A stretch of 37,161 nt of DNA. It comes from an uncultured bacterium (GTDB lineage Bacteria > Verrucomicrobiota > Kiritimatiellia > CAIKKV01 > CAITUY01). The translations under genes and the position numbers were made by a program. Positions within the stretch are counted from its first letter, which is position 1; every line of letters starts with the position of its first letter. A model generated the notes under the pieces. That model ran no database searches, was not told where the DNA came from, and saw nothing but the letters and a program-made list of their open reading frames with translations. The stretch covers positions 1 to 37,161 of the forward strand of contig CAITUY010000136.1 in assembly GCA_903895695.1 (NCBI GenBank), given 5' to 3'. Shown one piece after another: positions 16,250 through 24,900 of the stretch.

Positions 16250-17578
16250 ATGGCTAAGGTCGTTTTCATCGGTGCAGGCAGTCTGGGATTCACGCGCGGG
16301 CTGGTCCGGGATCTTCTCACGTTTCCGTTGTTGCGCGATGCCACCATCGCCTTGGTGGATATCAACAAGGAACGCCTGGGTTATGCCAAGCGCATGATCG
16401 ACAAGATCGTGAAAATGGGCAACTACCCGGCCACTGTCATCGCCACCACCGAACGCAAGGAAGTGCTCAAGGGCGCGGACGCCGTGTGTGTGACAATCCT
16501 GTGCGGCAGCACGGATGTCTGGCAGCACGATATCCTGATCCCCAAGAAATACGGGATCGACATCAACGTGGGCGACACGCGCGGCCCGAGCGGCATCTTC
16601 CGGGCTCTGCGCACCATTCCGACCATGCTGGATATCTGCCGGGACATGGAGCGGCTGTGTCCGAACGCGATCATGCTCAATTACACGAATCCCATGGCCA
16701 TGCTCTGCCATGCCATGCAGCGGACCTCATCGATCAAGGTCACGGGCCTGTGCCACAGCGTTCAGGGCACGGCCGGCATGCTGGCCCACTGGGTCGGCGT
16801 GCCGTACGACGAACTGCAGTACACGTCGGCCGGCATCAACCACCTTTCCTGGTATGTGAAACTCCAGCACAAGGGTAAGGACCTCTATCCGCGCCTGCAC
16901 GAGGTGGTGTCCACGAACAAAAAGGTCTACAACGAGGAGCAGGTGCGTAATGAAATGTTCCTGGCCCTTGGGTTCTACGTGACGGAGTCGAGCGGTCACA
17001 ACTCCGAATACAACTGGTGGTTCCGCAAACGCCCGGACCTGATCAAGAAGTACTGCACGTCCGGCACGGGTTGGAATCCCGGCGTCCATGCCTATATTCT
17101 CGACGAGTACCGACGGAGTGAGAAGACTTGGAAGAAAGGTGTGACCGAGTGGCTCGCCAAGGATAAGCCGATCTCGCTTGATCGCGGCCACGAGTACGCG
17201 GCGTCGATCATCAACGCCTGCCTGGGCGGCGGGCTGTTCCAGTTCAACGGCAATGTCCCGAATACGGGCCTGGTGACGAACCTGCCGGCGGACTGCTGCG
17301 TGGAAGTGCCGGTGCTGGCCAGCCGCAAGGGGCTGGAGTCCGTGCACGTCGGTGCGCTCCCCATGCAGTGCGCGGCGATCACGTCGCTCAGCGCCACGAT
17401 CGAGATGATGGCAGTCGAGGGCAGTCTGACGGGCGATGCCGAAATGGTCTACCGGGCCATTTGTAACGACCCCCTGACCGCCGCCGTGTTGTCGCTGGCC
17501 GAGATCCGCAAGATGGTCCGCGACATGTTCCGCAAGAACCAGCCGCACCTGCCGCAGTTCAAGAGCGTGGCGGTGTAG
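16250..17578 (+). CDS. Glycoside hydrolase family 4 (alpha-galactosidase MelA-like)
   Basis: This 442-residue cytoplasmic enzyme uses the unusual GH4 mechanism, in which NAD+ oxidises C3 of the sugar and a divalent metal (usually Mn) assists elimination and re-addition. The NAD-binding motif is GAGSLGF (8-14). Metal ligands are expected at Cys168 in GLCHSVQ and His198 in AGINHLSWY, with NYTNPMAM (144-151) typical of the family. Length is normal. Within GH4 the CHSVQ form is what I associate with alpha-galactosidase and alpha-glucuronidase members; exact sugar specificity is not certain. ATG at 16250 follows AAGGAG. It stands alone between two minus-strand genes, without a sugar transporter. 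Confidence 0.88.
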   Translation: MAKVVFIGAGSLGFTRGLVRDLLTFPLLRDATIALVDINKERLGYAKRMIDKIVKMGNYPATVIATTERKEVLKGADAVCVTILCGSTDVWQHDILIPKKYGIDINVGDTRGPSGIFRALRTIPTMLDICRDMERLCPNAIMLNYTNPMAMLCHAMQRTSSIKVTGLCHSVQGTAGMLAHWVGVPYDELQYTSAGINHLSWYVKLQHKGKDLYPRLHEVVSTNKKVYNEEQVRNEMFLALGFYVTESSGHNSEYNWWFRKRPDLIKKYCTSGTGWNPGVHAYILDEYRRSEKTWKKGVTEWLAKDKPISLDRGHEYAASIINACLGGGLFQFNGNVPNTGLVTNLPADCCVEVPVLASRKGLESVHVGALPMQCAAITSLSATIEMMAVEGSLTGDAEMVYRAICNDPLTAAVLSLAEIRKMVRDMFRKNQPHLPQFKSVAV

Positions 17579-17595
17579 AGGCCTGCATAGGAGGC

Positions 17596-17669
17596 GGCTC
17601 GCGAGGACGCTCGCCCTCCAAAGAAAAAAAGCGTTTTGAAGATCTGGAGGGCGAGCGTCCTCGCGAGCC
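17596..17669. repeat. Perfect 25-base inverted repeat between convergent genes
   Basis: GGCTCGCGAGGACGCTCGCC and onward (17596-17620) is repeated exactly as its reverse complement at 17645-17669, with a 24-base A-rich spacer. It lies between the end of the GH4 gene and the end of the small secreted protein gene, so it may serve as a bidirectional terminator. The uniform GAGGGCGAGCGTCC unit resembles dispersed repeats of some PVC genomes. Confidence 0.85.
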
Positions 17670-17687
17670 GAGTTCCTCAACCGGTTG

Positions 17688-18077
17688 CTATGCGTTCCGC
17701 GGCGCCATCACGACGGCCGTGACTTTGCGGAGGAAAACCGTCTTCTTGCCGTGGCTGACCTGTTCGCCACCCATGCCCGTCAGCGTCACCGGGGCGCCTA
17801 CGAAGGCATCGAGATTGAGGTTGCCCCTGGCGGCGGGGAGTTTGATCGCTGTGCCATCGGCGCCAGTCAAGAAGTAAGTCGTAACATGAACGCAGGCGCA
17901 GGGCAGGCGCTTCGTAATCGTGCCCGTGAGGGTGATTTCCTTCAGCCCGGCACTGGGGGCGGAAGTAACCGCCGGGGCGGCATTTTGCGGGACCGCCACG
18001 GGGGCGGCTTCCATGGCCCGAACGCAAAGGACCGACAACGTCACCGCACACACGCTTACACAAAACAGTTTCTTCAT
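17688..18077 (-). CDS. Small secreted protein, paralogue of 15572-16012
   Basis: This 129-residue product has a signal peptide (MKKLFCVSVCAVTLSVLCVRA), a Pro/Ala linker, then a beta domain opening LKEITLTGTITKR and continuing TAIKLPAARGNLNLDAFVG, PVTLTGMGG and KKTVFLRKVTAV. It is the shorter sister of 15572-16012 and lacks that protein's Ala-Pro tail. An insertion with two cysteines (CACVHVTTYF) replaces the charged KGKKDQVV segment and could hold a disulfide or ligand. The start at 18077 follows AAGGGG. Function is unknown; both are probably periplasmic. Confidence 0.8.
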   Translation of the reverse strand: MKKLFCVSVCAVTLSVLCVRAMEAAPVAVPQNAAPAVTSAPSAGLKEITLTGTITKRLPCACVHVTTYFLTGADGTAIKLPAARGNLNLDAFVGAPVTLTGMGGEQVSHGKKTVFLRKVTAVVMAPRNA

Positions 18078-18130
18078 GGAGTCCCCTTCTCGTTCTATTG
18101 AGGCACCAGAATATCATGCCGCCGTCTCTA

Positions 18131-18141
18131 TCACAATGTGA
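18131..18141. promoter_or_regulatory. Shared palindromic motif TCACAATGTGA, copy 2
   Basis: This is identical to 16148-16158, lying 54 bases upstream of the small secreted protein gene and 145 bases upstream of the divergent sigma factor gene. Confidence 0.45.
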
Positions 18142-18285
18142 TTATCGGGACTGCGGGAGTGACGGTCTATGGGCGGCCTGACTCCATCCTCATCCGTCCC
18201 CGCTCTTGCGCACGACACCGTTTCGTATATAACGGGTTCGTGTGCGCCGCTTTTCTTCTGAAGGAACCCTCCGCGAGGAGCGTTA

Positions 18286-18882
18286 ATGCATTTAGAAAGG
18301 CAATCATCGGGGACTCTGCACGTGGCTGAACAGGCACCAGGCGCGGATACCCCTCTCCTCGAAGCGGAGCGGGCCATGGAAGCGATCGTCAATGCGCACG
18401 AATCGGCGCTTCTGCGTTATGCGGCGGGTATCGTCAACGATCCGCACGCGGCGCAGGACGTGGTCCAGAATGCCTTCATCAAGTTGTTCAGGCTCTGGAA
18501 GCCCGGCCTCCAGCCTTCCGACTCCCTGCGCGGTTGGCTGTATCGTGTGACCCACAATGAGGCCATCGACTACCTGCGGCGCGAACGCCGGATCAGCCTG
18601 CTGCATTTCAAGCACTCAGAAGAAGCCACGCCACCCGACGCTCCGTCCGAGACCCGCTCCGAGCAGTTGGAGACTGTTCTGGCCGGGGTCCGCAAGCTGG
18701 AGCCTGCCGAGCGGCAAGTCCTGCTTCTGCGTCTCCAGGAGGGCCTCTCCTATCGCGACATCAGCCGCATTACCGGCCGCACGGAAGGCAATGTCGGCTG
18801 CATCCTCCATCACGCCGTGAAGAAATTGAGCCGGCTCGTCCGGCCGCAACAGGGCGGCACCGCCCGGGGAGGTCAGCCATGA
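18286..18882 (+). CDS. ECF-type RNA polymerase sigma factor
   Basis: This 198-residue sigma-70 family protein has region 2 at about residues 35-100 (ALLRYAAGIVNDPHAAQDVV, then GWLYRVTHNEAIDYLRRERR). A linker follows, then region 4 at about 135-185 (LEPAERQVLLLRLQEGLSYR, DISRITGRTEGNVG). It directs RNA polymerase to a specific promoter set and is normally held inactive by an anti-sigma factor. The next gene begins with an anti-sigma zinc finger and overlaps it by ATGA, a strong sign of a cognate pair. ATG at 18286 follows GAGGAG. No clear ECF-type promoter was seen upstream, so autoregulation is not shown. Confidence 0.92.
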   Translation: MHLERQSSGTLHVAEQAPGADTPLLEAERAMEAIVNAHESALLRYAAGIVNDPHAAQDVVQNAFIKLFRLWKPGLQPSDSLRGWLYRVTHNEAIDYLRRERRISLLHFKHSEEATPPDAPSETRSEQLETVLAGVRKLEPAERQVLLLRLQEGLSYRDISRITGRTEGNVGCILHHAVKKLSRLVRPQQGGTARGGQP

Positions 18883-21749
18883 CCTGCGCACAGATCGAAG
18901 GGCTGCTCACCCGTTACCTGCTGGGTGATCTCGATCCGGCGGATTTGGCCCGGGTTGAAGAACACCTGGCCTCGTGTTCTAAATGTCGTGTCGAAATCGA
19001 GGAGTTGCGGCCGACCGCCGATTTGCTACGTCAGAGTTTTGCCTCACGAGCCGGTGAACTCCCGCGGCTCGATCCTGCCCGGCGGGCACGGATCCTCGCG
19101 TCGTACGGGCAGCGCAAACCGCAGGTCACGGTCCTGATGACGGTGCTCAAAGCGGCGGCCGTTCTTGCGATACTGCTCGTGTTCGCGGGAGTATCCCTGG
19201 TCTCGGTCACCGGGAAGACGAAGAAGTCCGCAGTCGCCGCCGCCAAGGCACGCGAGCGCGCCGTGACCCTGGCCACGGGCGACGCCGAGATGGAGGAAGG
19301 TCGCAAGCTACAGATGGCTGGCGAGGCTTCGGACTATTTCGCTGACGGTGTCACCAAGGTGCCGGCAGAGGCGTCGGCCCGGCCCGATTCTGGCGCCGAG
19401 CCGCAGCGAGGCGCCGGTCAGTCGACATTTGGTGCGCCCGTGCTCGACGTCAAGCCGCCAAGCTTGAGCCGAAGCCTCGGCAGGTTCGCGGCAGGGCTCG
19501 CCGGCAAAGCCAAGCCTGAACCTGCCCCCGTGGAGGTGACACTCTTGCCGACCACGACGATGAATCTCGATGAAGCCGCCGCGCCGGCCCCGTCCGAAGC
19601 CCCGCCGAAACCGATGGCCTCAGGCCCACAGACCGAAGGACTCGATAAGAAGGCAGCCGGCAGACAGCCAATATCCGAGGCGTCGATTTCCGCCGCAAGC
19701 GAGTTTGGTGTTATCTCGGCTCCAACGGCAGCCCCCGCCGCTGCTGCTCCGGCGAGACCCGACGGTGGCAGCGAGCGCAGGCTTTCGGAATCGCCCGCGC
19801 TCGCGGGTTCGACTGGCGGCCCTGCCGCCCCTGCACCCGGCATCCGTCCCCCCGCCATGAAGGGTCTTGCGGCCGACCACAGCTATTCCTATCACGCCAC
19901 GCCCGCGGCCACCGGGCAGCGCGCGGAGTTGGGTTCCGAATTCCGCAGCGCGGACACCGATGGAGACGGGTTGCGGGATCGGGCCGGTTCAGCGCTGGGC
20001 GATACCCGTGAAGTCAATGGCTGGCCCTTGAGCGCCCACGCAACTTTCGTGGCCGGTGGTGTCGTCGCCAGCGCCCAACCGCGCGCCGGCTCGGAGGTGA
20101 AAGCGCCGGCGTCTCCCGCTGTTAACGATGTGCTGCAGTCACTCGATATGCCGGTCGAAAAGTCCGCCTCGGATAAGGCGTCGGGCAAGGCCCTGCTGCT
20201 GGCGCAAGTTGAGAGCAGCGCGAAGTCGGATCCTATGGAAGGTGAAGCCAGGCGTGGGATCGCGGAACAGCCGGCTGCGAAGGAACGAGTGGAGGAGCGA
20301 CTAAGGGAGAAAGCTCAGGGCAAGGATGCGCAGCAGCCGGCTCGCCATATGGATGAATCGATGCCCATGGCGCAGGAGAAGGCTGTCGCGGCGGAGCCCG
20401 TCGTCGAATCTGTCTTTCCGCCGCAGGTCTATAACCCGATCGTCGAGACGAAGCAGAATGCGTTCTCCACGTTCGGCCTCGACGTGGACACGGCTTCGTT
20501 CACACTGGCCCGGCGCTACCTGCTGCAAGGCAAGCGCCCGCCGGAAGGCGCGATCCGCGTCGAGGAATTCGTGAATGCCTTCGAGTACGCGTACCGGGCG
20601 CCGGAGCGCGACACGTTCGCCGTCTATGCCGACCGGACCCGGTCACCGTTCCGGCCCGGCCTGGACGTGCTGCGCATCGGCGTGCGGGGCAAGGTCGTCG
20701 GCCGCGACCGCATGCGGCCCTCCGTGCTCACGTTCATCATCGATACGTCCGGCTCGATGAACACGCCCGACCGGCTCGACCTGATCCGCAAGTCCCTGGT
20801 GATGCTGGTCGACCATCTCGCTCCGCAGGATACGGTAGCGGTGGTGGCCTTCGGGTCCGAAGCGCGCCTGGTGCTGGATCAAACGCCGGCCACGCAGAAG
20901 GACGCGATTCGGGCCGCCATCAACGGGTTGCAGACCGCCGGTTCGACGCATCTCGAAGCTGGCATGCGCCTGGGGTATCAAATGGCGGCGCGCCACTTTG
21001 CCAGCGGAGCCATCAATCGCGTGCTGTTGCTCTCCGATGGCGTGGCCAATCTCGGCGCGGCCACGGCGGATGAAATTCTCGCGCAAATTGAACACTACCG
21101 GAAGCAGGGCATCTATTGTTCGGTGTTCGGCGTCGGTCAAGGGAACTATAACGACACGATGCTTGAGACGCTCGCCGACAAGGGGGATGGCGTCTACCGG
21201 TTCGTGGATTCGCCCGCCGAGGCCCGGCGCGTGTTCGTGGACGACCTGGCCGCGACGCTGTGCGTGATTGCCAAGGACGTCAAGATCCAGGTGCAGTTCG
21301 ATCCGGAACGCGTGACGCGCTACCGGCAGATCGGCTACGAAAAACGGCACCTGGAGAAGGAGCAGTTCCGGGACGATGCCGTGGATGCCGGCGAGGTGGG
21401 CGCGGGCCAATCCGCAACGGCCCTTTACGAAGTCGCCGTGGCCGGCAATCCTGCCGAACCGCTGGGGACCGTGCGGCTGCGCTGGAAAGACGCCGAAACG
21501 GGGCAGGTGGAGGAGCGAGCGATCCCGATCAAGGCCGACGATCGCTACGCTACGTTCGAGTCCGCGCCGGTCCGGTTTCGGCTGGCCGTGGGCGTGGCCG
21601 AGTTCGCCGATTTGCTGCGCCGCAATCCGAACACGGCCGGCACCACCGTCCGCGAAGTGACGGCCGCACTTCGACCCGTGGCGCTGGAACTGAATCTCGA
21701 TCAGCAGGTCCAGGACCTGGTGCGGATGGCGAACGCGGTGAGGGAGTAG
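18879..21749 (+). CDS. Anti-sigma zinc-finger / von Willebrand A (YfbK-like) fusion membrane protein
   Basis: This 956-residue protein fuses two families. Residues 1-45 form a zinc-binding anti-sigma domain (His29-x3-Cys33-x2-Cys36, plus Cys3). A membrane helix follows at about 84-110. A long Ala/Pro/Ser-rich linker (about 115-515) carries one Ca-binding-like DTDGDGLRD near residue 359. The C-terminal part matches the YfbK layout: a vWA N-terminal region (about 518-605), a VWA domain with the MIDAS motif DTSGS at 622-626 plus a later SDG, and a C-terminal extension like DUF3520. With a type II topology the VWA part would be periplasmic while the zinc finger holds the sigma factor inside. Ligand binding outside could then signal to the sigma factor; this is inference. 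Start overlaps the sigma stop (ATGA). Confidence 0.88.
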   Translation: MTCAQIEGLLTRYLLGDLDPADLARVEEHLASCSKCRVEIEELRPTADLLRQSFASRAGELPRLDPARRARILASYGQRKPQVTVLMTVLKAAAVLAILLVFAGVSLVSVTGKTKKSAVAAAKARERAVTLATGDAEMEEGRKLQMAGEASDYFADGVTKVPAEASARPDSGAEPQRGAGQSTFGAPVLDVKPPSLSRSLGRFAAGLAGKAKPEPAPVEVTLLPTTTMNLDEAAAPAPSEAPPKPMASGPQTEGLDKKAAGRQPISEASISAASEFGVISAPTAAPAAAAPARPDGGSERRLSESPALAGSTGGPAAPAPGIRPPAMKGLAADHSYSYHATPAATGQRAELGSEFRSADTDGDGLRDRAGSALGDTREVNGWPLSAHATFVAGGVVASAQPRAGSEVKAPASPAVNDVLQSLDMPVEKSASDKASGKALLLAQVESSAKSDPMEGEARRGIAEQPAAKERVEERLREKAQGKDAQQPARHMDESMPMAQEKAVAAEPVVESVFPPQVYNPIVETKQNAFSTFGLDVDTASFTLARRYLLQGKRPPEGAIRVEEFVNAFEYAYRAPERDTFAVYADRTRSPFRPGLDVLRIGVRGKVVGRDRMRPSVLTFIIDTSGSMNTPDRLDLIRKSLVMLVDHLAPQDTVAVVAFGSEARLVLDQTPATQKDAIRAAINGLQTAGSTHLEAGMRLGYQMAARHFASGAINRVLLLSDGVANLGAATADEILAQIEHYRKQGIYCSVFGVGQGNYNDTMLETLADKGDGVYRFVDSPAEARRVFVDDLAATLCVIAKDVKIQVQFDPERVTRYRQIGYEKRHLEKEQFRDDAVDAGEVGAGQSATALYEVAVAGNPAEPLGTVRLRWKDAETGQVEERAIPIKADDRYATFESAPVRFRLAVGVAEFADLLRRNPNTAGTTVREVTAALRPVALELNLDQQVQDLVRMANAVRE

Positions 21750-21832
21750 CGGCGGGTCGAGGGCCGAGGGTGGAAGGTTGAGGGTGGAAGGTGAGTTTGC
21801 CAGTCCGAAGACCTGGCTGCCGCCTTGGGAGC

Positions 21833-21872
21833 GGCGCGGCTTCCCGCGCCGGCCGGAGCCGGAAGCGGCTCC
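21833..21872. repeat. Two adjacent GC-rich hairpins before the giant gene
   Basis: GGCGCGG/CCGCGCC (21833-21850) and GGAGCCG/CGGCTCC with a GAAG loop (21855-21872) stand side by side in the 198-base gap between the VWA gene and the giant gene. A purine-rich repeat of GAGGGTGGAAGG units precedes them (about 21757-21791). There is no T-run, so read-through is likely; the hairpins may reduce or stabilise the downstream message. Confidence 0.55.
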
Positions 21873-21947
21873 GCTCCACGCGGCATATAGGACTTCAGGC
21901 AAACCCGAAGCGTTGAGATCGGTGCAGTCGGATACTCGGAGACAACC

Positions 21948-24900
21948 ATGAAACGAATCATCTCGGTTGCGGGTCTGTTCTTCATCGCCTTGGCCGCCGA
22001 CCTCCGCGCGGACTCTGACGTCACGATCAAGAACCTGCTCCTGACCGGGCAGGTGCAGGGGGAAAACGTCAGTTTCACGCTCGACATTACGGTCGACGTG
22101 CAGCAACGCGGGGCGCGGCTGACCCTGACGGATGGCGATCTCGTCTATCTGGAGGGGCAGTTGCCGAAAGGGGTGACGCTCGAACGCCAAGGCCGCTCCT
22201 ATGACTTGGTCTTTGAGTCGGGCGGGCGTTGGTTCGGCAAGCCGGGCGAGCAGCATGCGGTGCTGACCTTTGCCGCACTGGCCGTTAAACAGGACGACTG
22301 GCGCAGCGCCACCTTTGGTATCCCCAACGCTACCATCCGTCAGTTGGCCATGGTCTGCGACCGGGACGATCTTGACATCCAGTTCCCCGGTGCGTTGCAG
22401 GTCGAACGCCACAAGAATGCCGTTGGCAAGACGGAAGCCGTGGCTTACCTGACGCCCGGTTCGCCGTTTGCCGTGCGCTGGAAACCGCAAGTGCGCAAGC
22501 TCGAAGGCGAACTGGCCGTCACGTGCGATGGCCGAACCGTGGTCGTGGCCGGCGTGGGTGCGCTCAAGCTGGACACGGTGTTCACCTATCGCGTAGTGCA
22601 GGGCGAATTGAACACGATGACACTCGACATGCCGGACCAGTTCAACGTGACGCAAGTCACAGGCGAGGATATCCGGGAGTGGCACCTCGAGAACAAAGCA
22701 GGCGGAGGACGCCAGATCGTCGTGGTCTTGAGCCGGCCCAAGGACAAGATCTACGCGCTGCGCGTCGAAGGGGAGCGCGTCCTGGCCGCATTCCCCTGCA
22801 AGTTCGACCTGCCGGTGGTCGTGCCTATCAGTGTCATCCGCGCCAGCGGCTTCCTGGTCATCGGCACTGACAGCGCCGTCAAGTTGCTGGCCGGCAAAGC
22901 CGCCGGCCTGACCCAGATCGACCCCGCCGCGTATCCCCGATCGGCCGGGCAGAAGGAACAGGAGCAGCGGCTCCCGGCCCGGACGGCCTACGCGTACCAG
23001 TACGCTCACGTGCCTTTCCAGATGGAGCTTTCGGCCGAGGATGTCGTGACGGCCCTGAGTGTCGACCAGCAGACGACGGTGTCGTATGAGGACAACGCGG
23101 TGACGCTGCAGGCGGCCGACGATATCGAGGTGCGCGACGCCCCGGCGCGCGACGTCGTGCTCGAGACAGAGCCCGCGTGGTCCGTCGCTCAGGTACAGGG
23201 GGCGAATGTTGCGGATTACGACGTGCGCGACCTGGCCGGGAAGCGCGAGATCCGGGTCTACTTCCATGAGGCTGTTCTGGGCCACGCCTTGGTGACCGTG
23301 AAGCTCGAACGCACTTTGACGGCTGGCGCCGCCGCGTTTGCCGTGCCACGCCTTGCGCTGCGGGACGCGCGATCCGAGCGCGGCTACCTTGTGCTGCGGG
23401 CCGAGAAGGGTGTGCGCCTGATCGAAAAGAAGGCCGAGAATCTGCGTGAGGTGCACACGGCTTCTGTGCCCTTCCGCGTGGCTGAAGCCCAGCGGGCCTA
23501 TCGGTTCAAGAGCGCCGACTGGACGCTGGAGGTGGGGGTGGAGCAGGCGGATGCGGCCGTGCATGCCGAGTTGTTCCACTTGTTCTCGCTGGGCGAAGGC
23601 GCGCTCTACGGCAGCGTCTCGCTCACCTACCGTATCGAGGGGGCGCCCGTCCGGAAGCTGCAGGTGCGGGTGCCGGCGGCCTGCCAGAACATCGAGTTCA
23701 CAGGCCGGGACGTGCGCGGGTGGGAGCGGCAGGGCGATACCATCGTCGTCTCCCTGCAGGAGAAGGTTCTCGGCGACTACACCCTGCTCATGACCTTCGA
23801 CCAGCCGCTGGCGTACGAAGGGGCCGAGCTGGCGGTGGGTGCCATCGAGACGACGGGCACCGTCAGCGAGGTCGGCTACATCGCGCTCTCGGGGCCGGCC
23901 AGCCTGACGTTCGATGCCGAGAAGACCCGAGATGTATCGATGATCACGATCGCCGGCGAGGAACTGCCGCACGAATATGCTCTGCTGGTCAATGACCCGG
24001 TGCTCAAGGCCTACAAGTACGTCGGCGCACCGCACACGGCCCACCTGGCCGTACGCCGCTATGGAACCCAGCCGCTTTTGGATCACGTCGCCGACCATAT
24101 CTCGCTGCGCACGCGGCTCAGCCGTGAAGGCGAAGCGGTGACCGAGGCCACGTATTTCGTCAAGAATACGTCGCAGCAGTTCCTGTCACTCGCGTTGCCG
24201 GCTGGGGCACGGTTGTGGTCGACCCGCGTGGATGGCGAGCCCGTAAGGGCGCTGGACGACGGCAAGGGCGGGTCGCTGATCCCGATCAAGCGACTGCAGG
24301 ATGCCAATACGCCGTCGAGAGTGGAGCTCGTCTATGCCGAGAGCCGACCGAAGCTGCATTGGTTCTCGAGCCTCGAACTCAAGGCGCCGCTTTGCGTGGC
24401 ACAGTCCGTGTTTGCGCGCTGGACACTGGTCGGTCCCGAAAGATTGGCGCTGGTGCCGGCGGGCGGGGACATGATGCCGCCCCCGGTGTCGGAGGCGGGA
24501 CTCAAGTCGCTGCTTGAGGCGGTGTGGGCGGTCAAGCTGGGTCTGTGGCGCGCGCTGCCGCTCTTCATGGTGGCCGCGGGGTTCCTCGGGGTGATCGTGG
24601 CAGTCCTGTTCTTCCGCGTCGGCCAGGGACGGGGGATGAGTTGGGGCACGGCCGGCGTAGGGGTGCTGGCATTCGTCGCGGCGGTGACGGCCTGGCGGGC
24701 CCTTGACGTCGGCGATCTGGCCGAAGGTTACGGCTGCGCGTTCCAGGGGCGCGCAGCGGTCACGCACGACGTGGCATTCACAAAGGCCGTAACGATGTCC
24801 GACCGCGAGATGTCGGTGGGCATACGTGTGGTCCCGGCCTGGATGGGCGGGGCGGGTGGATTTGTCCGACTGGTGGCGGGTGGCCTGGCGGGGTTGGGAT

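Noticed and set aside
20643..24098. Minus-strand open frame of 1151 codons opposite the VWA and giant genes
   Set aside because: It spans the intergenic gap and two strongly supported plus-strand genes, has a His/Arg/Gly-rich composition typical of GC-rich antisense frames, and no domain motif or binding site.
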